A stretch of DNA of 64,000 bases from Hyalella azteca (taxonomy: Eukaryota; Arthropoda; Malacostraca; Amphipoda; Hyalellidae), in assembly GCF_000764305.2 (NCBI RefSeq), contig NW_025936095.1, forward strand, positions 186,001-250,000, written 5' to 3'. The position numbers and the translations under genes were made by a program. Within the stretch, counting starts at the first letter, position 1. Each line of letters begins with the position of its first letter. The notes beneath the pieces were generated by a model. That model did not search any database. It saw nothing but the letters and a program-made list of their open reading frames with translations, and was not told the DNA's origin. Shown here one piece after another: positions 1 through 12,400 of this stretch.

Positions 1-94
1 CACTGTTACTACAGGACAAAACAAAAGCACGAAGAGCGAGCCTTAGTTCATGTTAACTCCTTGTTTTGACCTGCTTTTATTATATTAAAGCGGT

Positions 95-300
95 GTCAGC
101 GCTGATTAGACATTTAGACCTGTCGGCGATTCTGAGCATCGCAGAACATCCGCAGTTGTTGCTGTCTCAAACACGCAATTCGCTGATCCAATTTAACGTT
201 TCTTAACAGCTAGGCCACCTTACCGATTTGACCAAAACTGTCGTAGGAAGCTGGGATCGAACCCGCACCTCTCTGCTCCAATCTTGGGACTTCGAACTGT
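95..300 (-). repeat. tRNA-derived SINE-like repeat, copy 1
   Basis: Read on the minus strand, this segment carries a tRNA B-box-like motif (GGTTCGATCCC, about 253-263) in a block that recurs at about 23765-23932. The two copies share the GACAGGTCTA block and several diverged stretches. A dispersed repeat with an internal pol III-type B box is what a tRNA-derived SINE looks like. No clear A box or target duplication was found. The rest of 1-448 shows no coding exon. Confidence 0.45.
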
Positions 301-448
301 AACAAAAATCCGCCCTGTTTTCACACTTGCACATCTTCTGCATCACACTATTTTGCATGATGTCATCAGCACTGAAGCGGAAATGAAAATCACCTCTGTC
401 AACTAATTAATTTCAAAGAATTTTGACACAGTGAAGTTCCTTTTGCAG

Positions 449-3400
449 GTCACATCTTCAGTATTCCGCCCCCTGCACACTCACCACCACGTAGGGGCTG
501 TGATTTCGGCCGACGTGTGTCAATGGAAGACCTACTGCGCCACCATCGGGCGTGACAGGACCTTCCTACTGTGGGACTACAGCCTGCAGGAACTACTCTT
601 GCAGGAGACCTTCAAGGAAGACCTGTACAGCGTCGCCCTGCATCCCACTGGTAAATTTGTTCATTTAATACAGGAAACCTGTGATATTGAACAGGCCTGT
701 CACTAGTAGAACACTGAGCACCTGTGGAAAGTAGCGGGTCACTGAGCGCGTATTGGGCATGAGCAGGTCACCAGTGCAACTATAGGCACATACGGTGCGT
801 AAATAAATCACTGAGCTGTTGGGGTGAGTGTGCAGGTCTACACGCCGCGGTGTCACTTACGGACAGCGTGCGGCTGTACCACGTCATGATGGCGGGACTG
901 CAGCAGTATTGGGAGGTGCTGCTTGGGCAGGTCACTAGTACACATCACGTGTGCAGGTCTGCACGCGGCCGTGTCACTAACGGACAGCGTGCGGCTGTAC
1001 CACGTCATGATGGCGGGACTGCAGCAGTATTGGGAGGTGCTGCTTGGGCAAGTCACTAGTACACATCACGTGTGCAGGTCTGCACGCGGCCGTGTCACTA
1101 ACAGACAGCGTGCGGCTGTACCACGTCATGATGGGGGGACTGCAGCAGTATTGGGAGGTGCGCGTACGGCGCTGCGGCAGCTGCAGCTTCAGCCACGGCG
1201 GGCAGTACCTGGCGGCGGCGGACGGCAGCGTCGTGACTGTGGTGCACACCATAGCGCTCAGGCGGCACCTCGCGCTCAAAGGACATGCCGGCAAGGTACT
1301 ACTAATTTATGAAGATTTTCTTATTTAGATTTAATTATTAGTATTAAGGTAATAAGATTAAAATAAAAAGATTAGGTTTTTGAGATTAAGATGTTAAGAT
1401 TAAATTTTTATTAATAAGTTATTAGGACTTTTTATTATTATTTATGAGAGTGTAACATTTTTATTATAAAATACTTCAACAGAGTCTCTGTTAATCATCT
1501 TCATGTTTATTTATGGGACATTCGTACCAATGGCCGCAAACGTTACGTCCAAACGCAAACGTCCTGAAGTCTCTTGAAATAAAATTTCTTACGCTCTTTT
1601 CAACTCTCTTTGCTAAATAGTTTACCAGTCATACAGGCGCATGGAAAGCAACAAGTCTGAAAATGTAATATTTTCATTAGAAGCTCGTGTTTATTTTACC
1701 GCGAATTTTTATTATTCAGCGTAAGTTAAAGAATGAACAATTAATATGGCTGGTGGTAGATCCAGTGTGTAGGATGGCACCCCGGCGACCACCAGGTCTT
1801 CGCTACAGCTGCTGAGGGCGTCGTGCTCGCCTGGGACGTGGCTACGGGCACCACCGCTCTCCAGGTAGCTCAAGTATATAATTAATTCATGAATGCAATG
1901 AACGTGCACTAAGATAGCTGAGTTATGTAGTCCAAAAAATGACTGATTTTTTCACCAAGAGCACAAACTGGGAGAGGACGCAGCATTGATAGACTGCCCC
2001 ATTACCGAGCCAAACTGCGTCAGGATGACCCACAATGGGGAAAATAGGAGATGGTTATTTGGAGAAAGTTTAACAAATTTCTCTAAGTGTGGCATGGCTT
2101 ATCAAAGAACTTTTCTAAATGCAGCCACTGAAATTTCATCAAAAAAGTTCATTAATAATGTCTCGATGCCGCAGTCTGAATGTTTTGCGTCTTTCAGACA
2201 TTAGGTTCTTCCTTCATGCATATGCAATCAATTTGTTGTTCAGTTATCCCTGTGTAAGTCTGCGCCGTGCCTCCAAAAATGCCCGTAAGTTCTTTATTCC
2301 TTGAGCAGGTGAGAAACAATGAGAGGCTGAGAAACAATTCGTTATAAAAGGATGGAAAAATGTGATAGTAGAAGCAACTGGAAACGAATTACCAAAAATC
2401 CGTGCCTAATTATCGCCCTTCATTTCAATCATTATCGAACTTCTTGTTCCTGTAGATATCTCAATTTTCCATGCATGCTGCAATGTTTGAAGCAGATTTT
2501 TTCTCAATTATTACTAGGATAAAGTGCGCCCAACTGATCAAAAATATCTTTAGAATCTATAGACCTTCATTCCATGACAAACGGCATAATATTTTCATTG
2601 AAGGCATTTCCATCCAAGAAATTTAAATGTATATAGCATTTTATACCGCAGCCTTTCACGTGCAGCTGCAGACGGCTCAGGGCTGTCAATATTTCAAGAC
2701 GTTCCTCTCACTGGACAGCAAAGCCAGCCTCATCGCTGGCAGCTCGTCTCACCTCGTCGAGGTCTCAGGTGGCCAGGTGAGACATATGCTCAATAATAAT
2801 GTAGATTTTCGCATTTTTCAGTGCAATAGTTAACGGTTGTAAAATTGAAACTAAGTCCATCAACCGGGAGGTTATTGAACATTCATCGTAAACTTCACAA
2901 AATCAAACTTCTTGCATCCATTTTCTGACAAACCGACCGGTGATATATGTTTTCAGAGCTTTAGTTTCCTGCTCAGATTTATTAATAAATATCGATGAGA
3001 GCTGATAAATAACTCGCATGAGCTGATGTTGATTGCAATTGTAAAATTAACGACAACTTTAAGCGTTGTTTAAAAAGGCCTATCAAGCGGAATATACCAG
3101 CAGCTGGAACTTTAAAGCAACAGGTGAACTTTTATTACGAATGAAATCTACGTTCGGTATAACACGAGGTGCTTCAGTGGGTTTAACATGCTGTAGTTAT
3201 TGCCCACACATACATATTTATTATTTATTTTAATCCGCGTAAATCAAGGTGCCAGTTCATTTATTTCATATATCTTCCCTACACCCATCAGTTCAGTTCA
3301 TGCCTTTCCGAAATGGAGCACAACTTTACATCAAATACCCAAATATCAAAGCACTTTGTTTTATTCAAGTCTGCTTCGACAATTTTTGCTTCCTAAATGT

Positions 3401-6400
3401 GTTGACGCCACAAGTTAAGTTATAAGTTATAACACAAGTACGTTCGTAAGTTACTAAGTTATTTTACTCAGTAAACCTCAGAAAAAGACATTACAAGCGC
3501 GTAACGATCAAACCTAACGGAGTTTAATGCACTTGAAGTTGATGCAAGAAGAGGCAGTGGAGGACGTGAGTTGCGTGGGCGTGGCGCCCGTGAAGACGTT
3601 GCTGGCGCTGGGGCAGAGCTCGGGGGCGCTGCTGCTGACGCGGGCGCCCCGCAGCTTCGCGGCCGTGGGCCCCATGAGGTCCTCGCCCGCCCACGCAGGC
3701 CGGGTCACCGCGGTGTGTAGACTTTTCTGTACCATCTTCTGTATTGCATGGCCGCTGCCAAGTCGCAATAAAATCATTGTTATGACAAGCATTCGATCCA
3801 AGTTTTATAGTCGGTTACAGCAAACAACACAATAATTGTTCGCAGTAAAACCTCAAATGATTAACTTATGTATCTTATATGAAATATTCATTATTTTAAT
3901 AGCAGAAACATGAGTCGCATTCCCGAAGTTAGTTGACATGAATTGAATAGTTATATTACTAGTAATTCTCAACGAAAATTAGTCTTGATATGAGTATTCA
4001 AACACATTATTGACCCATCAGATCTGCGTGACGAGGGACGAGGGTTGCCTTGTGACGTGCGGGGAGGACGGCGTCGTGGTCGTGTGGGGCGTGGCTGACG
4101 TGTCGCCCGACGCCCCAGGGGCGCTGGTGGCCAAGGAGCGTCTCCTCAACCTGCCTCCTCTGGCGCCTGAGATGCTCGTCACGCGGCAACAACTCGAGGT
4201 GAATTCCTTCCAGCCTGTAGAAATAAAATGAAGTGGTTTAATACGTCTATTATATGGTGAAGTGGTTTACTACGTTCTATTACTAGAATATAATTTTTAA
4301 ATACGTTCATATAACAAATAGTGAATATGCCTCATATTGAGTAGATCATGTGTCTGCAACTCTGAGATTATCTATTTCAAGTCATCAATCATTTGAAATG
4401 AAGCGATTTAAGCTATACAGGTAAAAAGTTTGGTTACGAGAAAATTATTCTTATTGATAACCTCCTGATTTTTGTTAATCCTATAATCATCCCCCGCTAA
4501 ATCAGACGACCGAACGCCAAGTGCGCGAGCTGAGCAACGAAGTGCAGTACCTGACGCGTGACAAGCGCCACCACCTGACGCTGCAGCAGCAGCAGCACGA
4601 CGCCGCCTTCGCAGACCTCCAGCGGCAACACCTCCACCAGATACAAGAGCTTCAGCACCACCTAGAGGTTAGTGCTGCCCTACACCTCCACCAGATACAA
4701 GAGCTTCAGCACCACCTAGAGGTTAGTGCTGCCCTACACCTCCACCAGATACAGGAGCTTCAGCACCACCTAGAGGCTGTCTCTTATACACATCTAGATG
4801 TGTATAAGAGACAGCCACCTAGAGGTTAGTGCTGCCCTACACCTCCACCAGATACAAGAGCTTCAGCACCACCTAGAGGTTAGTGCTGCCCTACACCTCC
4901 ACCAGATACAGGAGCTTCAGCACTACCTAGAGGTTAGTGCTGCCCTACACCTCCACCAGATACAAAAGCTTCAGCACCACCTAGAGGTTAGTGCTGCTCT
5001 ACACCTCCACCAGATACAAGAGCTTCAGAACCACCTAGATCCTAGAGGTTAGTGCTGCCCTACACCTCCACCAGATACAAGAGCTTCAGAACCACCTAGA
5101 GGTTAGTGCTGCCCTACACCTCTACACTCTACACCTGCCCTACACCTTCAACACAACCTAGAGGTTAGCTGCTCTAGAAGTGAGAAATGGAAAAAAGCCA
5201 ATTTGCCTAGCATGTCTCGTCAATAAACGAAACCCTAAAGGTGGATGTCAAACATTTTTATGTACGCTGTATATTTGGTGCAGCGTTTAACCGCGAAACG
5301 TCGCCTTTGGTTACTGTCTCGTCAGGTTGAAGTCAATAAAATGGATGAAAGGCTTGAACAGCGGATGTAAAGACAGTGAGTGTACATTATCAGAAGATTC
5401 TATATTTAATTTAGAGGCGTTGCATATTCGTGTTGAGCGAATTATGAAAATATTTTTGTAGCGTGAGAAGCATGAGCTGCAGAGGGCGATGGAGGAACAT
5501 CAGAAGGCACTGGAGGATGAGAGGGCTAGCGGTTTGGCATCTCTAGAGCAGCAGGCGAAAGAGACGCGGCAGAAGCTCCTCTTCGAATACTCCAAGCAAG
5601 ACAAACTCCAGCAGCAGCTTGCCGAACTCCAGCTCGAAATGGAGCAGTGAGACGTGGAAGAAATACCAGCCGTATCTAAACCATGATCTGATGCTAAAAA
5701 AATTCAAATTACAATTCGAAGAAAATTAAATTCTGTTTATTTCATCAAATTGCTCTTAATTTACGAAAAGCAAATACTTTGATATTTATTCAGGGTTAAC
5801 ATCCCCAGGAAAGTCGTTGCTGTCGAGCGGCAGACTCGAGCGGAGCTGGAAGAGAATGTGCGAATATTGCGAAAACGAGAGGCTGAACTGCTGCAGAAAC
5901 TCAGCAAGGCAAGTATCTTACCAGTAGAAGCAAACCTGAGTAAAGGTAGTTGTCGTGCAATACAATGTGCAGTCTGTTGTGGTCATTAAGAGTACTTAAG
6001 GATACGCTATGCCCGCACTCGTAACTGCTCACTTAGAACACTCCGAAATATCCTAATGAATGTGTACGATACGGTATAAAATTAAGTGGATCGCATAAAA
6101 AGCAGTGCCTTCGAGTGCAAGTTTTAGGGCAATATTATATTGATCCTGCTCAGTTGGAGGAGGAGCGAAGTGAAGCTGCTAAGGAGCATGCTGAGGCGAT
6201 GAGGCTGCAGGAGGCGGTGCAGGAGGCTGAGGTGGCAGGTGTGAGGCAGCAGCTGCTCGGCCTCCTGCAGGAGGAGAGGCAGACCAACGAACAGCTCAGG
6301 AAGCAGAAGGCGATCCTTGTGCAGCAAAATGATAAGTCAGTCCTTGATTTTCATCTTAATCTCAGCGTTGTATTTATTAATTGACTTCTCTCATCGTTTT

Positions 6401-9400
6401 TAGCATATTTTCGTTATTCCAAATGATATATCTGTAATTAAATTGGTTTCAATTGATATTTTTCTTATGGTATCTTCTCCCTTGTTCGTTTTCTAATCAC
6501 TCTCCTGATTATTGCCAAAAAATTTGCTAATTATTCTCTAATATGAGATAACGTTCGTTTCTAGATTTAACTCGTATTAAATTATCGTATGCATTCTCCA
6601 TGTAATTGAACTAGTACAACCATGCTGTCCAAAAAACGCTTGATTGATCATTCGCCACTTTTAATATCGTTTCAATTCCCATTTTTGCCTACTCAATAAC
6701 AGACGATTATAACAGACGAAATCAGAAATATTCTGTGCCTTATTTTCAGAGGTGGCAGTAGCGCGCTACATGTAGAGGTAGCGGCGCTACATTTAAGCAA
6801 TTGTAGCTGTAGCGGTAGCGCCCGCTACATATTTAAGTAGCGATACGAGGTTTTGCCGCTACAGCGCTACCGCCACATTTATAGATAAAGCCTTTAGATT
6901 TTACTTTAATAGTATTAATTATTATTTAAAAACCAGCACGATACACACATAATATAAATTACAGAATAAAACTACGAAAGATTCAGGTGTAATGTTGCCA
7001 ACCTCAGCCTGTTACTAGTGTCAACATGTTAGTTGTTACTTGTTAATTAAGTAGTTATCAGTTACCACTTACAGGTATTTTTTCATGTTCCAGTTTGCTT
7101 ACAGTTATTTTTACAGTGTTATTTTTATGTTTCACATTCCCTACATGGATGTCTACTTTAATCTACCAATCTCAAAAATAATCCACATATATATATATAT
7201 AAAAATAAAAGACTGATTTTTTATATGTATATGTGGATAATTTTTGAGATTGGTAGATTAACGTAGACATCCATGAAGGGAAGGTAAAACATAAAAATAA
7301 CTGTAACTTTTATTTACTGTATCTAACCCGTACTAGTTCGGTTAGATTAATTGCAATAAAGTTGCATTGATATGTTTTGAAAATTGTTTATCATCATTGA
7401 ATGTTTATGAGTAAATCCCAATAGCAGAACAATAAATATTTAGATATTTCCAATAATTTTGGCCATTGTAGCGGCTAAGATTATAACATTTTACTGTAGC
7501 GGTAGCGGTAGCGCTCGCTACAATCTAGTAGGTGTAGCGGTAGCGGTAGCGCCCGCTACATTTAGAGCATGTAGCGGTAGCGGTAGCGGCCGCTGCATTT
7601 CAAAGTAGCGCTGCCCAGCTCTGCTTATTTTACTGTCGAAAGAGCATAATCTGGGTTAAATGTTTCACGATCAAAATGAAAATACCGACAAGATGTTAAA
7701 CAGAAATATTCTTGGCAACTGTGGTTCTCACAATAGCAGCCTTTTTATTGGTTAATTTTCGCAGTGAACATCAATATTTCAAGGACGCTTAGTGTTTACG
7801 TATCACCATAACCCTGCCCCATCGCCAGACTTCAGAAGGAAAGCGCCCGATGTCTGAGCGAGTCGGCGGAGCACCAGCAGGAGAAGACGCGGCTGGAGGG
7901 CGTGGCTGAGGAGTACCGCAAGGAAGTGACACTCTTGCGCCAAGTGGTCGGCCAGAAGGATGCCACAATCTTGTCTAAGGCAAGCTGGTGCTGCCCGTGT
8001 TAAGCGACCATGTTTCGAATAACCATTTTCAATCCATTTTCATACTGGCAATTTCATTAGTCAAGTAAACAATATACAATTAATCACGTTCAGCTTTCTG
8101 GCGATGAGGAAAATTTAAGCCTAGATAACTGTCACTGCAAACGTTTTGACACAGTTACATCAAAAATTTTGTTTTTCTACTCCATACCTACTATATTCAT
8201 AAAAATAGAGTAGGAATATTGAGCATAGTACTATATTAAGTATAGTACAATAAACTATAGTGCTCTATTGAATGCCGAATTAACTCAACGATAATGGTTA
8301 ACGAGCAAGGCTGTTGTAGGCTCTCTGTTGAGATGGTTATCTATTGAGTGCCGAGTTAACTTCATGAGAATGCTTTAACGAGAAAGGCTGTTGTAGGTTC
8401 TCTATCGAGTGCCGAATTAACTCCACGCTAATGCTTAACAAGGAAGGCTGTTGTAGGCTCTCTATCGAGTGCCGAATTAACTCCACGCTAATGCTTAACA
8501 AGGAAGGCTGTTGTAGGCTCTCTATCGAGTGCCGAATTAACTCCACGATAATGCTCAACAAGGAAGGCTGTTGTAGGTTCTCTATCGAGTGCCGAATTAA
8601 CTCCACGATAATGTTCAACAAGGAAGGCTGTTGTGTACAGGAGAAGGATATAAGCCGCGGGGCAGCGGCGCTGCAGCAGGCGGAGCAGCAGGTGGCGGAG
8701 GAGCGGGCGCGGGTGCGGGAGCTGCGGCTCCGCCTGGAGGCCGTCGATGAGGAGCTGCTGCAGAAGGACCTCCTCATCAAACAGGTGTCCGTGGCTCCTC
8801 CATTATGCTACATCAATTCATTTCAAATCATTTTTATCTCTTCTTTCTAGCCATAATTTAGTTTTAATTTTTAGTTCGTTATTTCTATACATTGAATTGC
8901 AAATCACCAATGGGTGGTGTTGTAAGATTGAAAGTTGTAATTCGTTGCAACCACATTTATGCATAAGTGAAGAGCTGACAGCATTACTTTGAAATGTAGC
9001 GGCCGCTACCTAAATGTAGCGGGCGCTACCGCTACCGCTACAATTGCTTAAATGTAATGCCGCTACCGCTACTGAAAATGTAGCGGCCGCTACCGCTACA
9101 CGCTCTAAATGTAGCGGGCGCTACCGCTACCGCTACAATTGCTTAAATGAATGCCGCTACCGCTACTGAAAATGTAGCGGCCGCTACATGTAGCGCGCTA
9201 CTGCCCACCTCTGGTAACAACTAACATGTTGACACTAGTAACAGGCTGACGTTGACAACATTACACCGAAATCTTTCGTACAGTTTTATTCTGTAATTTA
9301 TATTATATATGTATCATGCTGGTTTTTAGATAATATTTAATACTATTAAGTAAAATCTAAAGGCTTTATATATAAATGCAGCGGTAGCGCTGTAGAGGCA

Positions 9401-12400
9401 AAACCTCGTATCGCTACTTGAATATGTAGCGGGCGCTACCGCTACTGCTACTGAAAATATAGTAAATATACCGCTACTGAAAATATAGTGGTCATCTGTG
9501 CCCAGAAAATCGTTACTCTTCATCAGTTAGATCAATCATATCCCTTACTGTTCAATGCACGTGCCAAAGATATTAGTAAAATTACAATTTTAGTAAAAAA
9601 TTCTTCTAAATTAATTCCCGTTAGTGCGTCATGAAGGCTCCGGATAGCAATACTGTATGCACTACAGCACGACACGCCGCACACTCATCATTATTGATTG
9701 CTCGATTGGGAGCGAACTGCGATCCTATAGCTAGGATGTTAACATAATGCTTCTAGAATATTGCTTCCTCCAGTATTGATCACGCTTAGCAATTGAGTGC
9801 TCATAGCTATCATGTAGCAACTATAATAAAGTTCCACTAGTGTGTAAATGAATAACAGGTAAGCTATTTCCACGAAATAAAACCATAATATCATCACTAC
9901 TGGAAATACTTTCAGCAAGAAATATGCCGGATTAGACCTAAAATATCAAGCAAGTAATTCCATTTGTACATGTGTGGTGTCTCGGCTTCTGTATTTCGTT
10001 GAAGCATCATCGATTCAGATGATGCAGGATGCATGATACAGATAAGCTTGTTGTTCGTCGATAATTCGGATAGAATATGCAGGACATTTTGATTATTACT
10101 CTACAGTACATATTAAGTCTATTTTGTTTATTAATCTACATACAATATCACTCATGAACGAGGAGAGTAGGAGTTAAGAGTATATTTGATTATTGTGACA
10201 TCATACAATCTCACTCATGAACAAAAATAGATGAAGGCATACTAAATTTGGATTAGTACCTCGCCACACAATCTCAATTCCGATAATGTTTATGCGTGTC
10301 AGCTGAGCGACGCACAAAACGCTGCTAAGCTGGAGGTGAGCAGCCGTGCCCGCCAGACGAAGAACCTGGCTCGGCAGCTGGCGGGTGCCCGCAAGGAGCA
10401 GACGCAGTTGTCGTACCGCCTGCACTGCAGGACGGCAGCGTGCGCTCGGCAACTGGACGGTCTTGCGGCCGCCTTTGCGGTCATCAACAACCCCAGTCAA
10501 CTCAAAGCAACCATCAGGGCGAGTCCAAGTGAACGCAATAAATTAATAAATCACCTGGAAAAAAGTTTGCTGAGCGCAAAGTGATTTATTCGATTTGTTA
10601 TGAATTGTGCACGTACGTTCGGGTATTTTTTCCTGAGCTGAGAGATAATGAACCACTACCTAATCGAACGTAAACAATTTCTATGAGCGTATAAATAAAT
10701 TCAGTTATTTCGTATCGCCCAATATAGTAAATGAAATATAACGATGCTAGAACAAAGACAGTAAATTTAACAATCTCTGTCGTATGAAAAAGCCATACAA
10801 CGTACATAGAGTTTCTTTTTACTTTATTTTATAATCAAATAAATGGCCTTGATCTCAACAAATTCATCATTTTTATGCTCAGTTGCTTGCTTAAGGTAAA
10901 AAAATATTATTATTGAACGACTGATTTATTGTTGGGATGAAATACTTCACAGGAACTAAACGACCGCCACCTGACGCCGGCCGAGCTCAAGGGCTTTTGG
11001 ACGCGCCCTGCATTGAACGCCGCAGCAGCGCTTCCCCACACGGTGAGTATAGCTATGGTTGAACTAGTATAAGCTTGACCCATGAGATGCTCATTTTTGC
11101 GGATGTAGCTAGTTGTTCGTCTGGGCGTCACTGATCGCAGTGACGTCACGGGCGTCAACCATTCACCGAAATGCGATCAAACCAGTCAACCAATCAGGAG
11201 TGAGAATGACGGGATTGTTTATGTTTCTCGATCTACGTGACGTAACAAGAAAACTGAACTGAAAGACGGAACTTCTCGTGGGTCAACCTTATATAGTTCA
11301 ACCATGAGTATAGCCGCCAACGCAACTATTCATCTACCTACGTCTGGTTTACATGAGCATCTGGTTGTCCAGGGAGCTGTGTGCAGCATCTGGCCGCGCT
11401 CCTGCTCCCAGCACCAACGGCATGAGTGCTATATCAGCAATAGATAGAAGTGAATATATTATTCATGAACATCTATTCCTTACTCATTGACGATAAGAAC
11501 GAGACGAGAAGTAATGGCATATCGCGCAAATTGCATGTATTTTGCTGCATTTTGTTCAATTTTGTGTGCTTATGTCAGGCAAACGATGATGGCGCTGGAA
11601 GTGAGAGCAGCACAGCAGCGGAGTTGCTGCGGCAGCGACAGCGGCTGGAACGCGCCGTGTCGAGACTCAAAAGCGCCGCCGTCAACACTGAGGCGGCACA
11701 TAGACGAGCCAGGGCCACGCTCGTCACGGTAGGGGTCTCATTATAGAGGATGATTAACATCATCACTATCCTAGCCCTTGGTGTATAGAGTTAAGAGAGA
11801 TTACACACCACCTCAAGTATGAGGTGGTGTCGGTGTGTGTTTTCAATAGCTTTTAGCTTCGAGCTTTTTTTCAATAGCTTTTCTCTTCGAGGCAATGAGC
11901 TGATCTCGTACAACTCTGATGGAGTTCGGGGCATTCATTTTAGCATGTCAGTGTCAAGTAATAATTACAAGTAACTAACTGCGGATTGTTTTTCAAACAA
12001 ATTCTTCAAGTCTAGCAAATAGCACGCGATCAGTAGAGCGGAAGTTCGTATGTTGCGACAATATATACTTGTTCCAGCAAATCTTAACATACATTCGGTT
12101 CCCAGTTCTAGTGCTCAGAATTATTTATAACAGAAAGATCATGCGAATTTCATCATTTACTTACAATGTAAGTTTTTGAGCAGGAGAATAGCAAATTATT
12201 GTCTCAAGTGTCGCGACTGCAGCAGCTGACTGAGCAGCAAGAGGAACAAATTCGCCAACTTCGCAGCCTCACCAAGAACTGTGGCTCCCTAAGGTGAATT
12301 AATAATCATACTATTGGTAGTGGTCTCATTTTTAAGCATACCAAATGATATGATTCGTCGTAAGTTGAAACTAATAACACAGAGCCTGATAAACATCTGG

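Noticed and set aside
850..1059. ORFs over the triplicated CFAP57 exon as independent genes
   Set aside because: They are read-throughs of duplicated exon and intron sequence. Conservation supports only the exon 1078-1295.
4798..5052. An ORF reading through the adapter and repeats as a separate protein
   Set aside because: Its start is inside the Tn5 mosaic-end sequence, so it is an artefact. The real coding part is the CFAP57 exon ending at 4667.
6324..6340. AT-AC (U12) donor at the end of the CFAP57 exon 6154-6335
   Set aside because: ATAAGT does not fit the U12 donor ATATCC. A normal donor GTCAGT at 6336 gives the correct phase 2 join to 7829.
7107..7304. microRNA precursor
   Set aside because: The arms are about 90 bp and lie inside a transposon with AT-repeat centre. 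A MITE foldback is the simpler explanation without small-RNA data.
8337..8780. 147-codon minus-strand ORF with repeated LLSIIVELIRHSIE units
   Set aside because: It is the antisense of the 60-bp array and of CFAP57 exon 8641-8784. The regularity comes from the DNA repeat.
10303..10584. CFAP57 ending at the stop codon 10582-10584
   Set aside because: The following exons at 10953, 11579, 12184 and 12742 are in phase and resemble the family C-terminus. A GC donor at 10519 joins them.
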